15,851 nucleotides of DNA from contig JACDDK010000008.1 of assembly GCA_013817025.1 (NCBI GenBank), forward strand, positions 1 to 15,851, in the 5' to 3' direction. The position numbers and the translations under genes were made by a program. Positions 1 through 7,600 of this stretch are shown piece by piece (within the stretch, counting starts at the first letter, position 1; every line of letters begins with the position of its first letter). A model generated the notes under the pieces. That model was not told where the DNA came from. It ran no database searches and saw only the letters and a program-made list of their open reading frames with translations. The stretch is from Rubrobacter sp. Its GTDB lineage: Bacteria; Actinomycetota; Rubrobacteria; Rubrobacterales; Rubrobacteraceae.

Positions 1-315
1 AAACTCTCCTATAACGATCTCTAACAAACTGTGCGCGATGGCGAGCCCTATTATCGCGACCAGCGGCGAGAGGTCTATACCCAGAGCCCCGATCCGCAAG
101 ACCGGCAACCGCGCCCGGATAGGCCCGAGTATCGGCTGCGTAACCGCCTGCACCGCGTCGAACAACGCCTGAAAGAACGCACTCGACGGATACCCCGGCA
201 GCCACCCGATCAAAATGCTGGCGATGATGAACCCAAACAGGATCCAGTATCCATAATCCACAACCCCCAACAACAATGCCCCGATGCCGTACCCGAACTC
301 CGGAAGCCCCGTCAT
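1..315 (-). CDS. yggT: YggT/YlmG-family membrane protein (3' end cut by the window edge)
   Basis: A small membrane protein of the YggT family, commonly found downstream of sepF. It starts at ATG 315, which overlaps the proC TGA as ATGA. All 105 codons to the left edge are open and no stop is reached, so a few C-terminal residues may be missing. Two hydrophobic segments are visible (about 11-40 and 79-103). Between them lies the family signature: QPILGPIRARLP (60-71), then GIDLSPLVAIIG (79-90). The exact function is not settled; family members have been linked to membrane or thylakoid organisation and to osmotic tolerance. In actinobacteria divIVA often follows, and would lie just left of this window. 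Confidence 0.9.
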   Translation of the reverse strand, partial: MTGLPEFGYGIGALLLGVVDYGYWILFGFIIASILIGWLPGYPSSAFFQALFDAVQAVTQPILGPIRARLPVLRIGALGIDLSPLVAIIGLAIAHSLLEIVIGEF

Positions 316-1118
316 CGTCCGAGCCCCCGCGACTGCTCCGCCGCCGCGTTGACCCCATCGTATACAGCCCCCACAAATCCCGCCTTCTCCATCGCCACAA
401 ACGCCGCCGCCGTCGTACCGCCCGGCGTCATCACCTCGTCGCGCACCTGATGCGCGCTCCGGTCCTTCAACAACACCGCCGTCCCTTCTATAGTGCCGAT
501 CACCAACCGCCGCGCCACGTCCCGAGGTATCCCCTCGCGCACCCCGGCCTGAATAAGAGCGTCCGCGAACAGCGCCACGTAGGCCGGCCCCGACCCGTGA
601 AGCGCCGTCGCCGCGTCGAACAGACGCTCGGGCAACTCCATCGCCTCGCCGACGTGACGGAAGATCTCCATGACCATCGGCAACATAGCCCGTCCGGCCT
701 CGTTGGCCGTAACCACCGCCGATCCAAGCCCCACCGAAGCGCACACGTTCGGCATCACGCGCAACACCGGCGTCCCCGCTGGCAACCTCTCCTGAATAGC
801 GTTTATCGTCACGCCCGCCGCCACGCTCGCCACGGCCTTCCCATTCCCAAGAGCCGGCGACACTTCATCCAGAACCCAGCCCACGTCCCACGGCTTGACG
901 GCTACGATCAGCAAATCGCTCGATTCGGCCAGTTCGCGGTTCGAGGACGTTGTGCGGATACCGTACTTTTCGGCGTAGGGGCGCAGTTGCTCTTCGTGGA
1001 CGTCGCTTACGCCGAGGTCGTAGTCTTCGGCGGCGGCGAGGCGCACCAGGAGAGAACCCCCGATCTTACCCGCGCCGATTACTCCTACTCTTTTCAAACT
1101 CCCCCTCGGTGCGGCCAC
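312..1118 (-). CDS. proC: ProC, pyrroline-5-carboxylate reductase
   Basis: The last enzyme of proline synthesis, reducing 1-pyrroline-5-carboxylate to L-proline with NAD(P)H. It has 268 residues, the usual family length. The N-terminal Rossmann fold shows VGVIGAGKIGGSLL (11-24). The central part has LIVAVKPWDV and VLRVMPNVCASVG. The C-terminal helical dimerisation domain carries LHGSGPAYV and the conserved TPGGTTAAAFVAMEKAGF, for which P5C reductases usually read SPGGTT. The GTG at 1118 lies 16 nt after the sepF stop; a TTG at 1097, just before the first Rossmann strand, is also possible. Its stop overlaps yggT as ATGA. ProC has no direct role in division, but the sepF-proC neighbourhood also occurs in cyanobacteria. 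Confidence 0.95.
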   Translation of the reverse strand: MAAPRGSLKRVGVIGAGKIGGSLLVRLAAAEDYDLGVSDVHEEQLRPYAEKYGIRTTSSNRELAESSDLLIVAVKPWDVGWVLDEVSPALGNGKAVASVAAGVTINAIQERLPAGTPVLRVMPNVCASVGLGSAVVTANEAGRAMLPMVMEIFRHVGEAMELPERLFDAATALHGSGPAYVALFADALIQAGVREGIPRDVARRLVIGTIEGTAVLLKDRSAHQVRDEVMTPGGTTAAAFVAMEKAGFVGAVYDGVNAAAEQSRGLGR

Positions 1119-1134
1119 GCTTCCCGGAAATTTC

Positions 1135-1707
1135 CTAGAGTTGGTTGAAGAACGCCTTCTCCGCGAGCGCCTTGCGCTCCTCGGCGCTTACCTCGACGTT
1201 CTGCGGCGTCAACAAGAACACGCGGTTCGCAACCGTCTGTATGTTGCCGTCCATCGCGTACGTCAGGCCCGCGCAGAAGTCCACCATCCGGCGGCTGAGA
1301 TCCCCGTCCACACTCTGCAAATTGAGTATGACCGGCTGCTGGCGCTTGAAGCGGTCCGCCAAAGCCTGCGCGTCGTTGAACGACGAAGGTTCGAGAACGC
1401 TCACCTTGGTCGGGCGTTGGTCCGGCACGGCGCGCAGGTGCGCGGGCTGACCGCCACCGCCGCTTCCGTAACGCTCGCGGTTCGGGCCTTCGCTACCGAA
1501 GAGGTCACCGAGGGAGGTGCCGAAAGCCGAAGAACGCTCCGTTCGTCCGAGACGCCTCACCGCCGGACCCGGCTCCGAGTTATGGGAACTGTTAGCGCCG
1601 CCTCTTTGGCGGTGGTTCTCTTCCTCTTCCTCGTCGTAGTAATCGTCATCGTCGACACCAAAGCCGAACCAGGCCGCAATGCTATCCAGACGATCTCTAA
1701 CTCCCAT
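1135..1707 (-). CDS. sepF: SepF, FtsZ-binding membrane anchor of the division ring
   Basis: A peripheral membrane protein that binds the FtsZ C-terminal peptide and tethers the ring to the membrane. It has 190 residues. The N-terminus (RDRLDSIAAWFGF, 4-16) is a likely amphipathic membrane helix. A long disordered linker follows, first strongly acidic (DDDDYYDEEEEE, 19-30), then Gly/Ser/Arg-rich up to about 98. The SepF core is 100-175: KVSVLEPSSFNDAQALADRF (101-120), PVILNLQSVDGDLSRRMVDF (125-144) and a C-terminal FLLTPQNVEVS strand. The ATG at 1707 has GAGGAG 5 nt upstream (1713-1718), which overlaps the yggS stop. It probably shares the FtsZ C-terminal docking site with FtsA from the same operon. 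Confidence 0.95.
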   Translation of the reverse strand: MGVRDRLDSIAAWFGFGVDDDDYYDEEEEENHRQRGGANSSHNSEPGPAVRRLGRTERSSAFGTSLGDLFGSEGPNRERYGSGGGGQPAHLRAVPDQRPTKVSVLEPSSFNDAQALADRFKRQQPVILNLQSVDGDLSRRMVDFCAGLTYAMDGNIQTVANRVFLLTPQNVEVSAEERKALAEKAFFNQL

Positions 1708-1716
1708 CTTGACTCC

Positions 1717-2424
1717 TCACGGGCTATCCTCCTCGATCAGCGTCCGCCCGATCCTTACAATCGTGGCACCTTCTTCGACGGCCACGACGTAGTCTCCGCT
1801 CATTCCCATGGAAAGCTCCGAGAGATCGAAATGCGGGCTCCAAACGCGAATAAGCCTATCACGGATCGAACGTAATTTCGCAAAAACGTAACGTACTTCC
1901 TCCGCGTCTTCAACCAGTGGCGCTATGGTCATCAACCCCCGAGCCCGCACCTTTCCACCAGTCTCCACCGCCGCCTGGAGCAACCCTTCGATCTCTTCCT
2001 CCCGTGCGCCATACTTGGATTCCTCACCGCTGACGTTGAGTTGCAAAAGCACCTCGACGCCGTCCTCCGGCGCTCGCTTAGCCAACTCTTCGACCAATCG
2101 CACCGAATCGACCGAGTGGATCAAACCGACCCGCGACACCACGTCTTTGACCTTCCGGCGCTGCAAATGCCCGATGAAGTGCCACTCGAAAGCGTCGGGG
2201 GAAGCTTCCTGCTTGGAGATCAAATCCTCCGCCCGGTTCTCTCCCACTAGATCCACGCCGAGTTCTTGCAGCATCCGCATCTGCTCCGGCGTGTAGTACT
2301 TGCTTGCCACCAATAGCCTCACCTCGCCCGGCTCGCGTCCCGCGCGTTCGAGCGTCGCATCTACCTCTTCCCGCACGCGAGAGAGCCGGTCCCGAACCAC
2401 GGCCTCCGTTACGGACGTGCTCAT
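1717..2424 (-). CDS. yggS: YggS/YlmE/PipY-family PLP homeostasis protein
   Basis: A single-domain TIM-barrel protein of the PLPBP family. It binds pyridoxal 5'-phosphate and affects vitamin B6 and amino acid balance, with no known catalysis. It has 235 residues. Lys42, in LLVASKYYTPEQM (37-49), matches the PLP-binding lysine. Other landmarks are GENRAEDL (61-68), WHFIGHLQRRK (81-91), IHSVDS (102-107), LNVSGEESKYG (129-139), RGLMTIAPL (162-170), LSMGMSGDY (204-212) and GATIVRIGRTLI (219-230). The ATG at 2424 overlaps the pgeF stop as ATGA. The frame is open upstream inside pgeF to 2844, but that part is not YggS-like. yggS next to sepF is seen in actinobacteria, firmicutes and cyanobacteria. 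Confidence 0.95.
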   Translation of the reverse strand: MSTSVTEAVVRDRLSRVREEVDATLERAGREPGEVRLLVASKYYTPEQMRMLQELGVDLVGENRAEDLISKQEASPDAFEWHFIGHLQRRKVKDVVSRVGLIHSVDSVRLVEELAKRAPEDGVEVLLQLNVSGEESKYGAREEEIEGLLQAAVETGGKVRARGLMTIAPLVEDAEEVRYVFAKLRSIRDRLIRVWSPHFDLSELSMGMSGDYVVAVEEGATIVRIGRTLIEEDSP

Positions 2425-3233
2425 GCGCCCCGCCGGACGACCGCAGCCAGGTTGCGGCCCGTGTGCGGCTTCTGCTTGCGGTGGGAGTAGAACAAGCCCG
2501 GTCGACACCCGGTACATAGTTCGAGGTCGACGATCCGTTCGACACCCGCCTGTTCGAGATCCAACCGGATAGCCTCCGGCAACGAAAGGTTGCGCCCGTC
2601 GATGACGCCTGCCCCGAACCGCCGCGCGAACTCCGCTGCCAACTCTTCGGAGACTTCGTAGCAACACCGCCGGATACACGGTCCTATGTAAGCCGTGACC
2701 TCGGAAGCCGGGATCCCGGCTTCCGCCGAGCCGTCTCCGCTCATCCGCCGAACGGCCTTGCCCGAGACCCCAGCGAGCGTCCCCCGCCAACCGGAATGAA
2801 TCATCCCGACAGTGTCTCCGCCCACCAGCGCGACCGGCACGCAATCCGCGACCGCCACGACGAGCGCCAAATCCTCCCGCGAAGTAATCAGCGCGTCGGC
2901 CTCTCCGGCAAAGCCACTCTCGTTCACCCGCAGAACCGTGTCACCGGCGACTTGCTTCACCCAGGCGGTGGGCGCGTCGTCCATCGAGGCTCGTATCCTG
3001 GCGAGGTTCTCTTCGACGGCGGCGGGCGCGTCGCCAACTTTGGTCGAGACGTTGAGGCTATCGAAGGGCGCCTCCGATACGCCGCCCCGTCGAGTAAAGA
3101 ACCCAACCCACGCGCCCGTGGGCTCCGGGTCGGGTGTTGCGTACACCGCGCCGCCCAGTCCACGAACGAGACGGGCCTTCCCCCCGTCGATGAGGGGGAA
3201 GGCCGCGTCGGTGCGGGTGGGAGCTTTAGGCAC
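2421..3233 (-). CDS. pgeF: PgeF/YfiH/YlmD-family (laccase-domain) purine nucleoside or peptidoglycan-editing protein
   Basis: A member of the YfiH/DUF152 family, reported elsewhere as a purine nucleoside phosphorylase/adenosine deaminase and as a peptidoglycan-editing factor. From the GTG at 3233 it has 270 residues. Family features: FFTRRGGVSEAPFDSLN (45-61), VADCVP (128-133) with Cys131, IHSGWRGT (145-152) with His146, IGPCIRRCCYEV (183-194) and FYSHR...TGRN near the end. The first metal/catalytic histidine, normally in a QVHG motif, is Ala96 here (KQVAGDT). The start is uncertain: the GTG at 3233 has no clear ribosome binding site, and a GTG at 3146 would give 241 residues, closer to E. 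coli YfiH. A strong hairpin lies between these two starts. The stop overlaps yggS as ATGA. Confidence 0.9.
   Translation of the reverse strand: MPKAPTRTDAAFPLIDGGKARLVRGLGGAVYATPDPEPTGAWVGFFTRRGGVSEAPFDSLNVSTKVGDAPAAVEENLARIRASMDDAPTAWVKQVAGDTVLRVNESGFAGEADALITSREDLALVVAVADCVPVALVGGDTVGMIHSGWRGTLAGVSGKAVRRMSGDGSAEAGIPASEVTAYIGPCIRRCCYEVSEELAAEFARRFGAGVIDGRNLSLPEAIRLDLEQAGVERIVDLELCTGCRPGLFYSHRKQKPHTGRNLAAVVRRGA
3174..3204 (-). other. Perfect 11-bp inverted repeat (RNA hairpin) just downstream of ftsZ
   Basis: Arms at 3174-3184 and 3194-3204 pair perfectly over 11 bp (GGCCTTCCCCC with its complement), with a 9-base loop. In the transcript it begins about 45 nt after the ftsZ stop. It lies in the first codons of pgeF if that gene starts at 3233, or in the ftsZ-pgeF spacer if it starts at 3146. 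No run of T follows, so it does not look like a Rho-independent terminator. It could affect mRNA stability or pgeF translation; that is inference. Confidence 0.5.
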
Positions 3234-3248
3234 GTTGGTCGTGGCGGG

Positions 3249-4328
3249 CTACCGCCGCCGCAGAAACGCTGGGATGTCGAGGACGTCGCCGTCATCCTGA
3301 CGCGGCGGGGAGTCCTCTTGCTGAGGCGACGGCGTTGGCTGGTCCATCGGTGCGCGCTCGCCGCGACGCTGGACGGCCAGGCGCTGGTCGAAGCCGGTGG
3401 CGATAACGGTCACGCTCACACGCTCTCCGTAGCCCTCGTCGACGACCGCGCCGAAGATCAGGTTAGCGTCCTGGTGCGCGGCGTTGTGGACGATCTCCGC
3501 CGCTTCGTTCACCTCGAACAGGCCGAGATCCGTCCCGCCGGTGATGTTCAGGATGATCCCGGTCGCACCGTCAATGCTCGCCTCTAGCAGCGGGCTCGAT
3601 ATAGCGGCCTTCGCCGCCTCCGATCCGCGGTTCTCGCTGCTGGACTCGCCGATGCCCATGAGCGCCGAACCCGAGTTGGACATGATGGTCCGAACGTCCG
3701 CGAAGTCCAGGTTGATGAGACCCGGTACCGTGATGAGGTCCGTGATCCCCTGCACGCCCTTGCGCAACACGTCGTCGGCCATCTTGAAGGCGTCCATCAT
3801 GCTGGTGCGCTTCTCGGCTACCTGAAGCAGCCGGTCGTTCGGGATGATGATGAGCGAGTCCACGTTCTCCTTGAGGCGCTTGATGCCCTCCTCGGCATAC
3901 GTCGAACGCCGCCGACCCTCGAACGCGAACGGTCGCGTAACGACCCCCACAGTAAGAGCGCCGGAGTCCCGCGCGATCTTGGCTACGACCGGCGCCGCGC
4001 CCGTGCCGGTGCCGCCGCCCTTGCCCGCCGTCACGAAGACCATATCCGCCCCGCGAAGGGACTCCTCGATCTCGGACTTGTTCTCCTCAGCCGCCTCCAT
4101 CCCGATCTTCGGGTCGGCCCCCGCCCCCAGACCCCGCGTCAGCTTCTCGCCGATGTGGATCTTCTGGTCCGCGTCGCACATCTGCAGCGCTTGAGCATCC
4201 GTGTTGATCGCGATGAACTCCACGCCCTGCAAACCGGAGTTGATCATACGGTTGACCCCGTTGGTCCCACCGCCCCCGATACCGACTACTTTTATTACCG
4301 CCAGATAATTCGTTCCCGCGTCCAACAT
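3249..4328 (-). CDS. ftsZ: FtsZ, tubulin-like cell division GTPase
   Basis: The GTPase that polymerises into the cytokinetic ring. It has 359 residues. Motifs: VVGIGGGGTNGVNRM (14-28), tubulin signature GGGTGTG (104-110), the RPFAFEG segment (132-138) and the T7 loop NLDFADVR (206-213), which completes GTP hydrolysis in the next subunit. The globular part ends near 316. A short, polar, Pro/Gln-rich linker of about 30 residues follows, and then the conserved C-terminal peptide DVLDIPAFL with a basic RRR end (348-359), the docking site for FtsA, SepF and other partners. The ATG at 4328 has GGAGGG 10 nt upstream (4339-4344) and a second purine stretch, GAGAGG, right next to it. It follows ftsA after 45 bp. 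Confidence 0.98.
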   Translation of the reverse strand: MLDAGTNYLAVIKVVGIGGGGTNGVNRMINSGLQGVEFIAINTDAQALQMCDADQKIHIGEKLTRGLGAGADPKIGMEAAEENKSEIEESLRGADMVFVTAGKGGGTGTGAAPVVAKIARDSGALTVGVVTRPFAFEGRRRSTYAEEGIKRLKENVDSLIIIPNDRLLQVAEKRTSMMDAFKMADDVLRKGVQGITDLITVPGLINLDFADVRTIMSNSGSALMGIGESSSENRGSEAAKAAISSPLLEASIDGATGIILNITGGTDLGLFEVNEAAEIVHNAAHQDANLIFGAVVDEGYGERVSVTVIATGFDQRLAVQRRGERAPMDQPTPSPQQEDSPPRQDDGDVLDIPAFLRRR

Positions 4329-4373
4329 ACCTCTCTAGCCCTCCGTCGCCTACTCTCTCCCGACACCAGCAAC

Positions 4374-5579
4374 CTATCCACCCCGGAACCAACTCCTGAC
4401 CGCCGAAACGATGCCGCTAATACTACTCGCGCCACCGCCTTTACCCTTTGGTCCAGAGTGACCGTTTTTCGCGCCGAAGTATAGCAGACCAACAGCCGTT
4501 GCATACTGAGGTTTTAGTACAGGTTTATTGTTACCCTTTATACGTGTTGGCGCGGCGGTTCGCGCCCGCATTCCCAGGACAGTCTCCGCAAGCTCCGGCA
4601 TCCCGTCCAAAAGGGAGCCTCCGCCGGTCAAGACGGCGCCGCCGGGAGCCTGGTCTCGTACCCGAGCCTCGTTCAGAGACTCGCGAGTGTAGTCCAGAAT
4701 TTCGCGGGCTCGGTACTCCAGGATCTGGCTCATAAAACTGGCGTTGTAGTGCGTCCCCCCGAACGGAACGGCAGCCACCGAATCCACCGCTCCCGAAAGA
4801 ACGGTTCCGTACTTGATCTTCAGCGCCTCGGCGTCCGCGTGCGGGATCTTGAGCCCGTAGGACAGATCCGAAGTGAAGCTCTCGCCCCCGATCGGGATGA
4901 CCGCCGTATGCGTCAACGCACCTTTCAGGAAGGTCGCAATATCCGTCGTGCCACCCCCGACATCCAACAGCACGACGCCGTTGTCGCGGTCGGACGCGGT
5001 GAGGCAAGCCTCCGCGGAGGCCAGCGGTTCGAGCACCACACGTCCCACGGTAACGCCCGCGTCCTCGACGGCGCGGAGCAAGTTCTGAATGCTAGAGACG
5101 GCCCCACTCACGACGTGCGCCCGCATCGTTACTTTGCGAGCCGCCAACCCCACCGGTCTCTTTACGCCCTCCGCGCCGTCGAGGACGTAGCCGCGCGGGA
5201 CGACGTGTATTACGCGCTCATCCTCTTGAAGGTCCTCTACTTCCCGAGCTTCCTGCTCCAGCTTGCGGGCGAAACGCTCCGTTATGGTGAGGTTCCGACC
5301 GCGGTTGAGGAGCGTAACCTCGGTGTTGAACGAAGAGATGTGGCTGCCCGCGATACCGACGCTGACGCGCTGCCCGCGAAGCCCACAGGCCTCCACCGCC
5401 TCGGCCACGGAATCGGCCGCCGCCTCGCGGTCCACGACCACGCCGCGCTTGAGGCCCCGGCTCGGCGCTTCGCCGATGGAGACTACCTCGACGGCGTCCC
5501 GTCGGGCGTTCACGCGCCCGGCTATGGCCACGATCTTGGTCGTGCCGACGTCGATGCCGTAGACGAGGGGCTGTGCCAC
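4374..5579 (-). CDS. ftsA: FtsA, actin-like membrane anchor of the Z ring
   Basis: An actin-fold ATPase that tethers FtsZ to the membrane and recruits later division proteins. It has 401 residues. Actin-family motifs: phosphate-1 GIDVGTTK (8-15), phosphate-2 LLDVGGGTTD (204-213) and the adenosine motif LTGGGSLLDG (317-326). The FtsA-specific 1C domain lies between about 85 and 165 (GSHISSFNTEV, HVVPRGYVLDG). The C-terminus, SISGIVSAVRSWFRGG (386-401), is an amphipathic membrane-targeting helix behind a Gly/Lys-rich linker. The GTG start at 5579 is 12 nt after the ftsQ stop, without a strong Shine-Dalgarno sequence. Most well-known actinobacteria lack ftsA and use SepF; here both are encoded. 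The 3' end of the gene is locally AT-rich and may hold a promoter for ftsZ. Confidence 0.96.
   Translation of the reverse strand: MAQPLVYGIDVGTTKIVAIAGRVNARRDAVEVVSIGEAPSRGLKRGVVVDREAAADSVAEAVEACGLRGQRVSVGIAGSHISSFNTEVTLLNRGRNLTITERFARKLEQEAREVEDLQEDERVIHVVPRGYVLDGAEGVKRPVGLAARKVTMRAHVVSGAVSSIQNLLRAVEDAGVTVGRVVLEPLASAEACLTASDRDNGVVLLDVGGGTTDIATFLKGALTHTAVIPIGGESFTSDLSYGLKIPHADAEALKIKYGTVLSGAVDSVAAVPFGGTHYNASFMSQILEYRAREILDYTRESLNEARVRDQAPGGAVLTGGGSLLDGMPELAETVLGMRARTAAPTRIKGNNKPVLKPQYATAVGLLYFGAKNGHSGPKGKGGGASSISGIVSAVRSWFRGG
4478..4486 (-). promoter_or_regulatory. Possible extended -10 promoter element inside ftsA, upstream of ftsZ
   Basis: Read on the minus strand the sequence is TGCTATACT, close to the extended -10 consensus TGnTATAAT, about 150 nt upstream of the ftsZ start. 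It lies in a locally AT-rich part of the ftsA 3' end (roughly 4440-4545). There is no good -35 element 17 bp upstream. Internal ftsZ promoters within ftsA are known in other bacteria. A chance match is quite possible. Confidence 0.25.
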
Positions 5580-5591
5580 GAACCGTACTCG

Positions 5592-6244
5592 CTAACCGTT
5601 CCGCTCGCCGACGACGATCCTCTCCGGCGAGCGGAGATCGAACAATGGCGCGTCCGGATGACGGTCCATGACGCCGGGCAAAGCCCGCGCCTGCCCCGCT
5701 CGGACCACGCCGCCAAACACAACCGAACGGCCCTCCACGGTCGCCCGAATACCCCCGGCATCCACCGCGTCTATGGAGTCCAAAGAAACTCCGTTGTCCC
5801 GTAGGACCTTCCCGCTCTTCAAGATGTCCTCCAACTGGTCACCGTCCAGCCTCACACTCCCGAGACTCGCTCCCCCGAGCCCCGGAAGCTCTGTTCCGTC
5901 GAGCGCGAAGATAGCTCGACGCCCGGCGAGTTCCGCATCCATCACGGCAGCCCGTTCCTCAACCTGAACCGTAACTATACCTGAATCCCAATTCTTGGTC
6001 ACCTCCGTACCCTCTACCCAAAGATTAGACTCTATTTCGCGCTCGACGCTCTTCGTGTTGAGTGTGAGGAGGCTAGCGTGGTCGGGGATGGCCTCCCAGG
6101 CGTCGGCGGCGGGGAACATTCGGTTGCCCTCGACGCGAACGCCGGTCACGGGTGAGATCAGGTACGAGGTCACGAATATAGCCCCGGCGGTAATGGCGGC
6201 CACGGCCAGGGAGAGTAGGGTCGCGCCAAGGAACCTTCGCAGAG

Positions 6245-6248
<4 letters not shown>
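5592..6248 (-). CDS. ftsQ: FtsQ/DivIB-like cell division protein with POTRA domain
   Basis: A single-pass membrane protein of the FtsQ-FtsL-FtsB type division subcomplex. From the chosen start it has 218 residues: a very short cytoplasmic end, a transmembrane helix (about 6-30), a POTRA domain (about 34-98, starting VTGVRVEGNRMF and ending VTVQVEERAAV) and a C-terminal beta domain that includes RRAIFALDGTELPG (110-123). The start is unusual. The frame has no ATG, GTG or TTG between a TTG at 6413 (deep inside murC) and a GTG at 6203 (inside the membrane helix). CTG at 6248 forms a CTGA overlap with the murC stop, like neighbouring junctions, and has GGAG 8 nt upstream (6257-6260). Identity rests on domain layout and position; sequence conservation in this family is low. 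Confidence 0.88.

Positions 6249-7596
<1,348 letters not shown>

Positions 7597-7600
<4 letters not shown>

Noticed and set aside
1126..1135. Palindrome GGAAATTTCC in the sepF-proC spacer as an operator
   Set aside because: Only 10 bp, a single copy, and no promoter beside it; such short palindromes are expected by chance.
276..1148. Plus-strand open frame of 290 codons opposite proC
   Set aside because: Low-complexity Arg/His/Pro-rich product, fully antisense to proC, no ribosome binding site or family features.
3174..3204. Rho-independent terminator after ftsZ
   Set aside because: The hairpin is strong but has no following T-run on the transcript strand and lies upstream of, or inside, the next gene of the operon.
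4749..5804. Long plus-strand open frame (351 codons) opposite ftsA and ftsQ
   Set aside because: It lies antisense to two clearly conserved genes, its translation is Arg/His/Asp-rich without recognisable motifs, and it is typical of antisense frames in GC-rich DNA.
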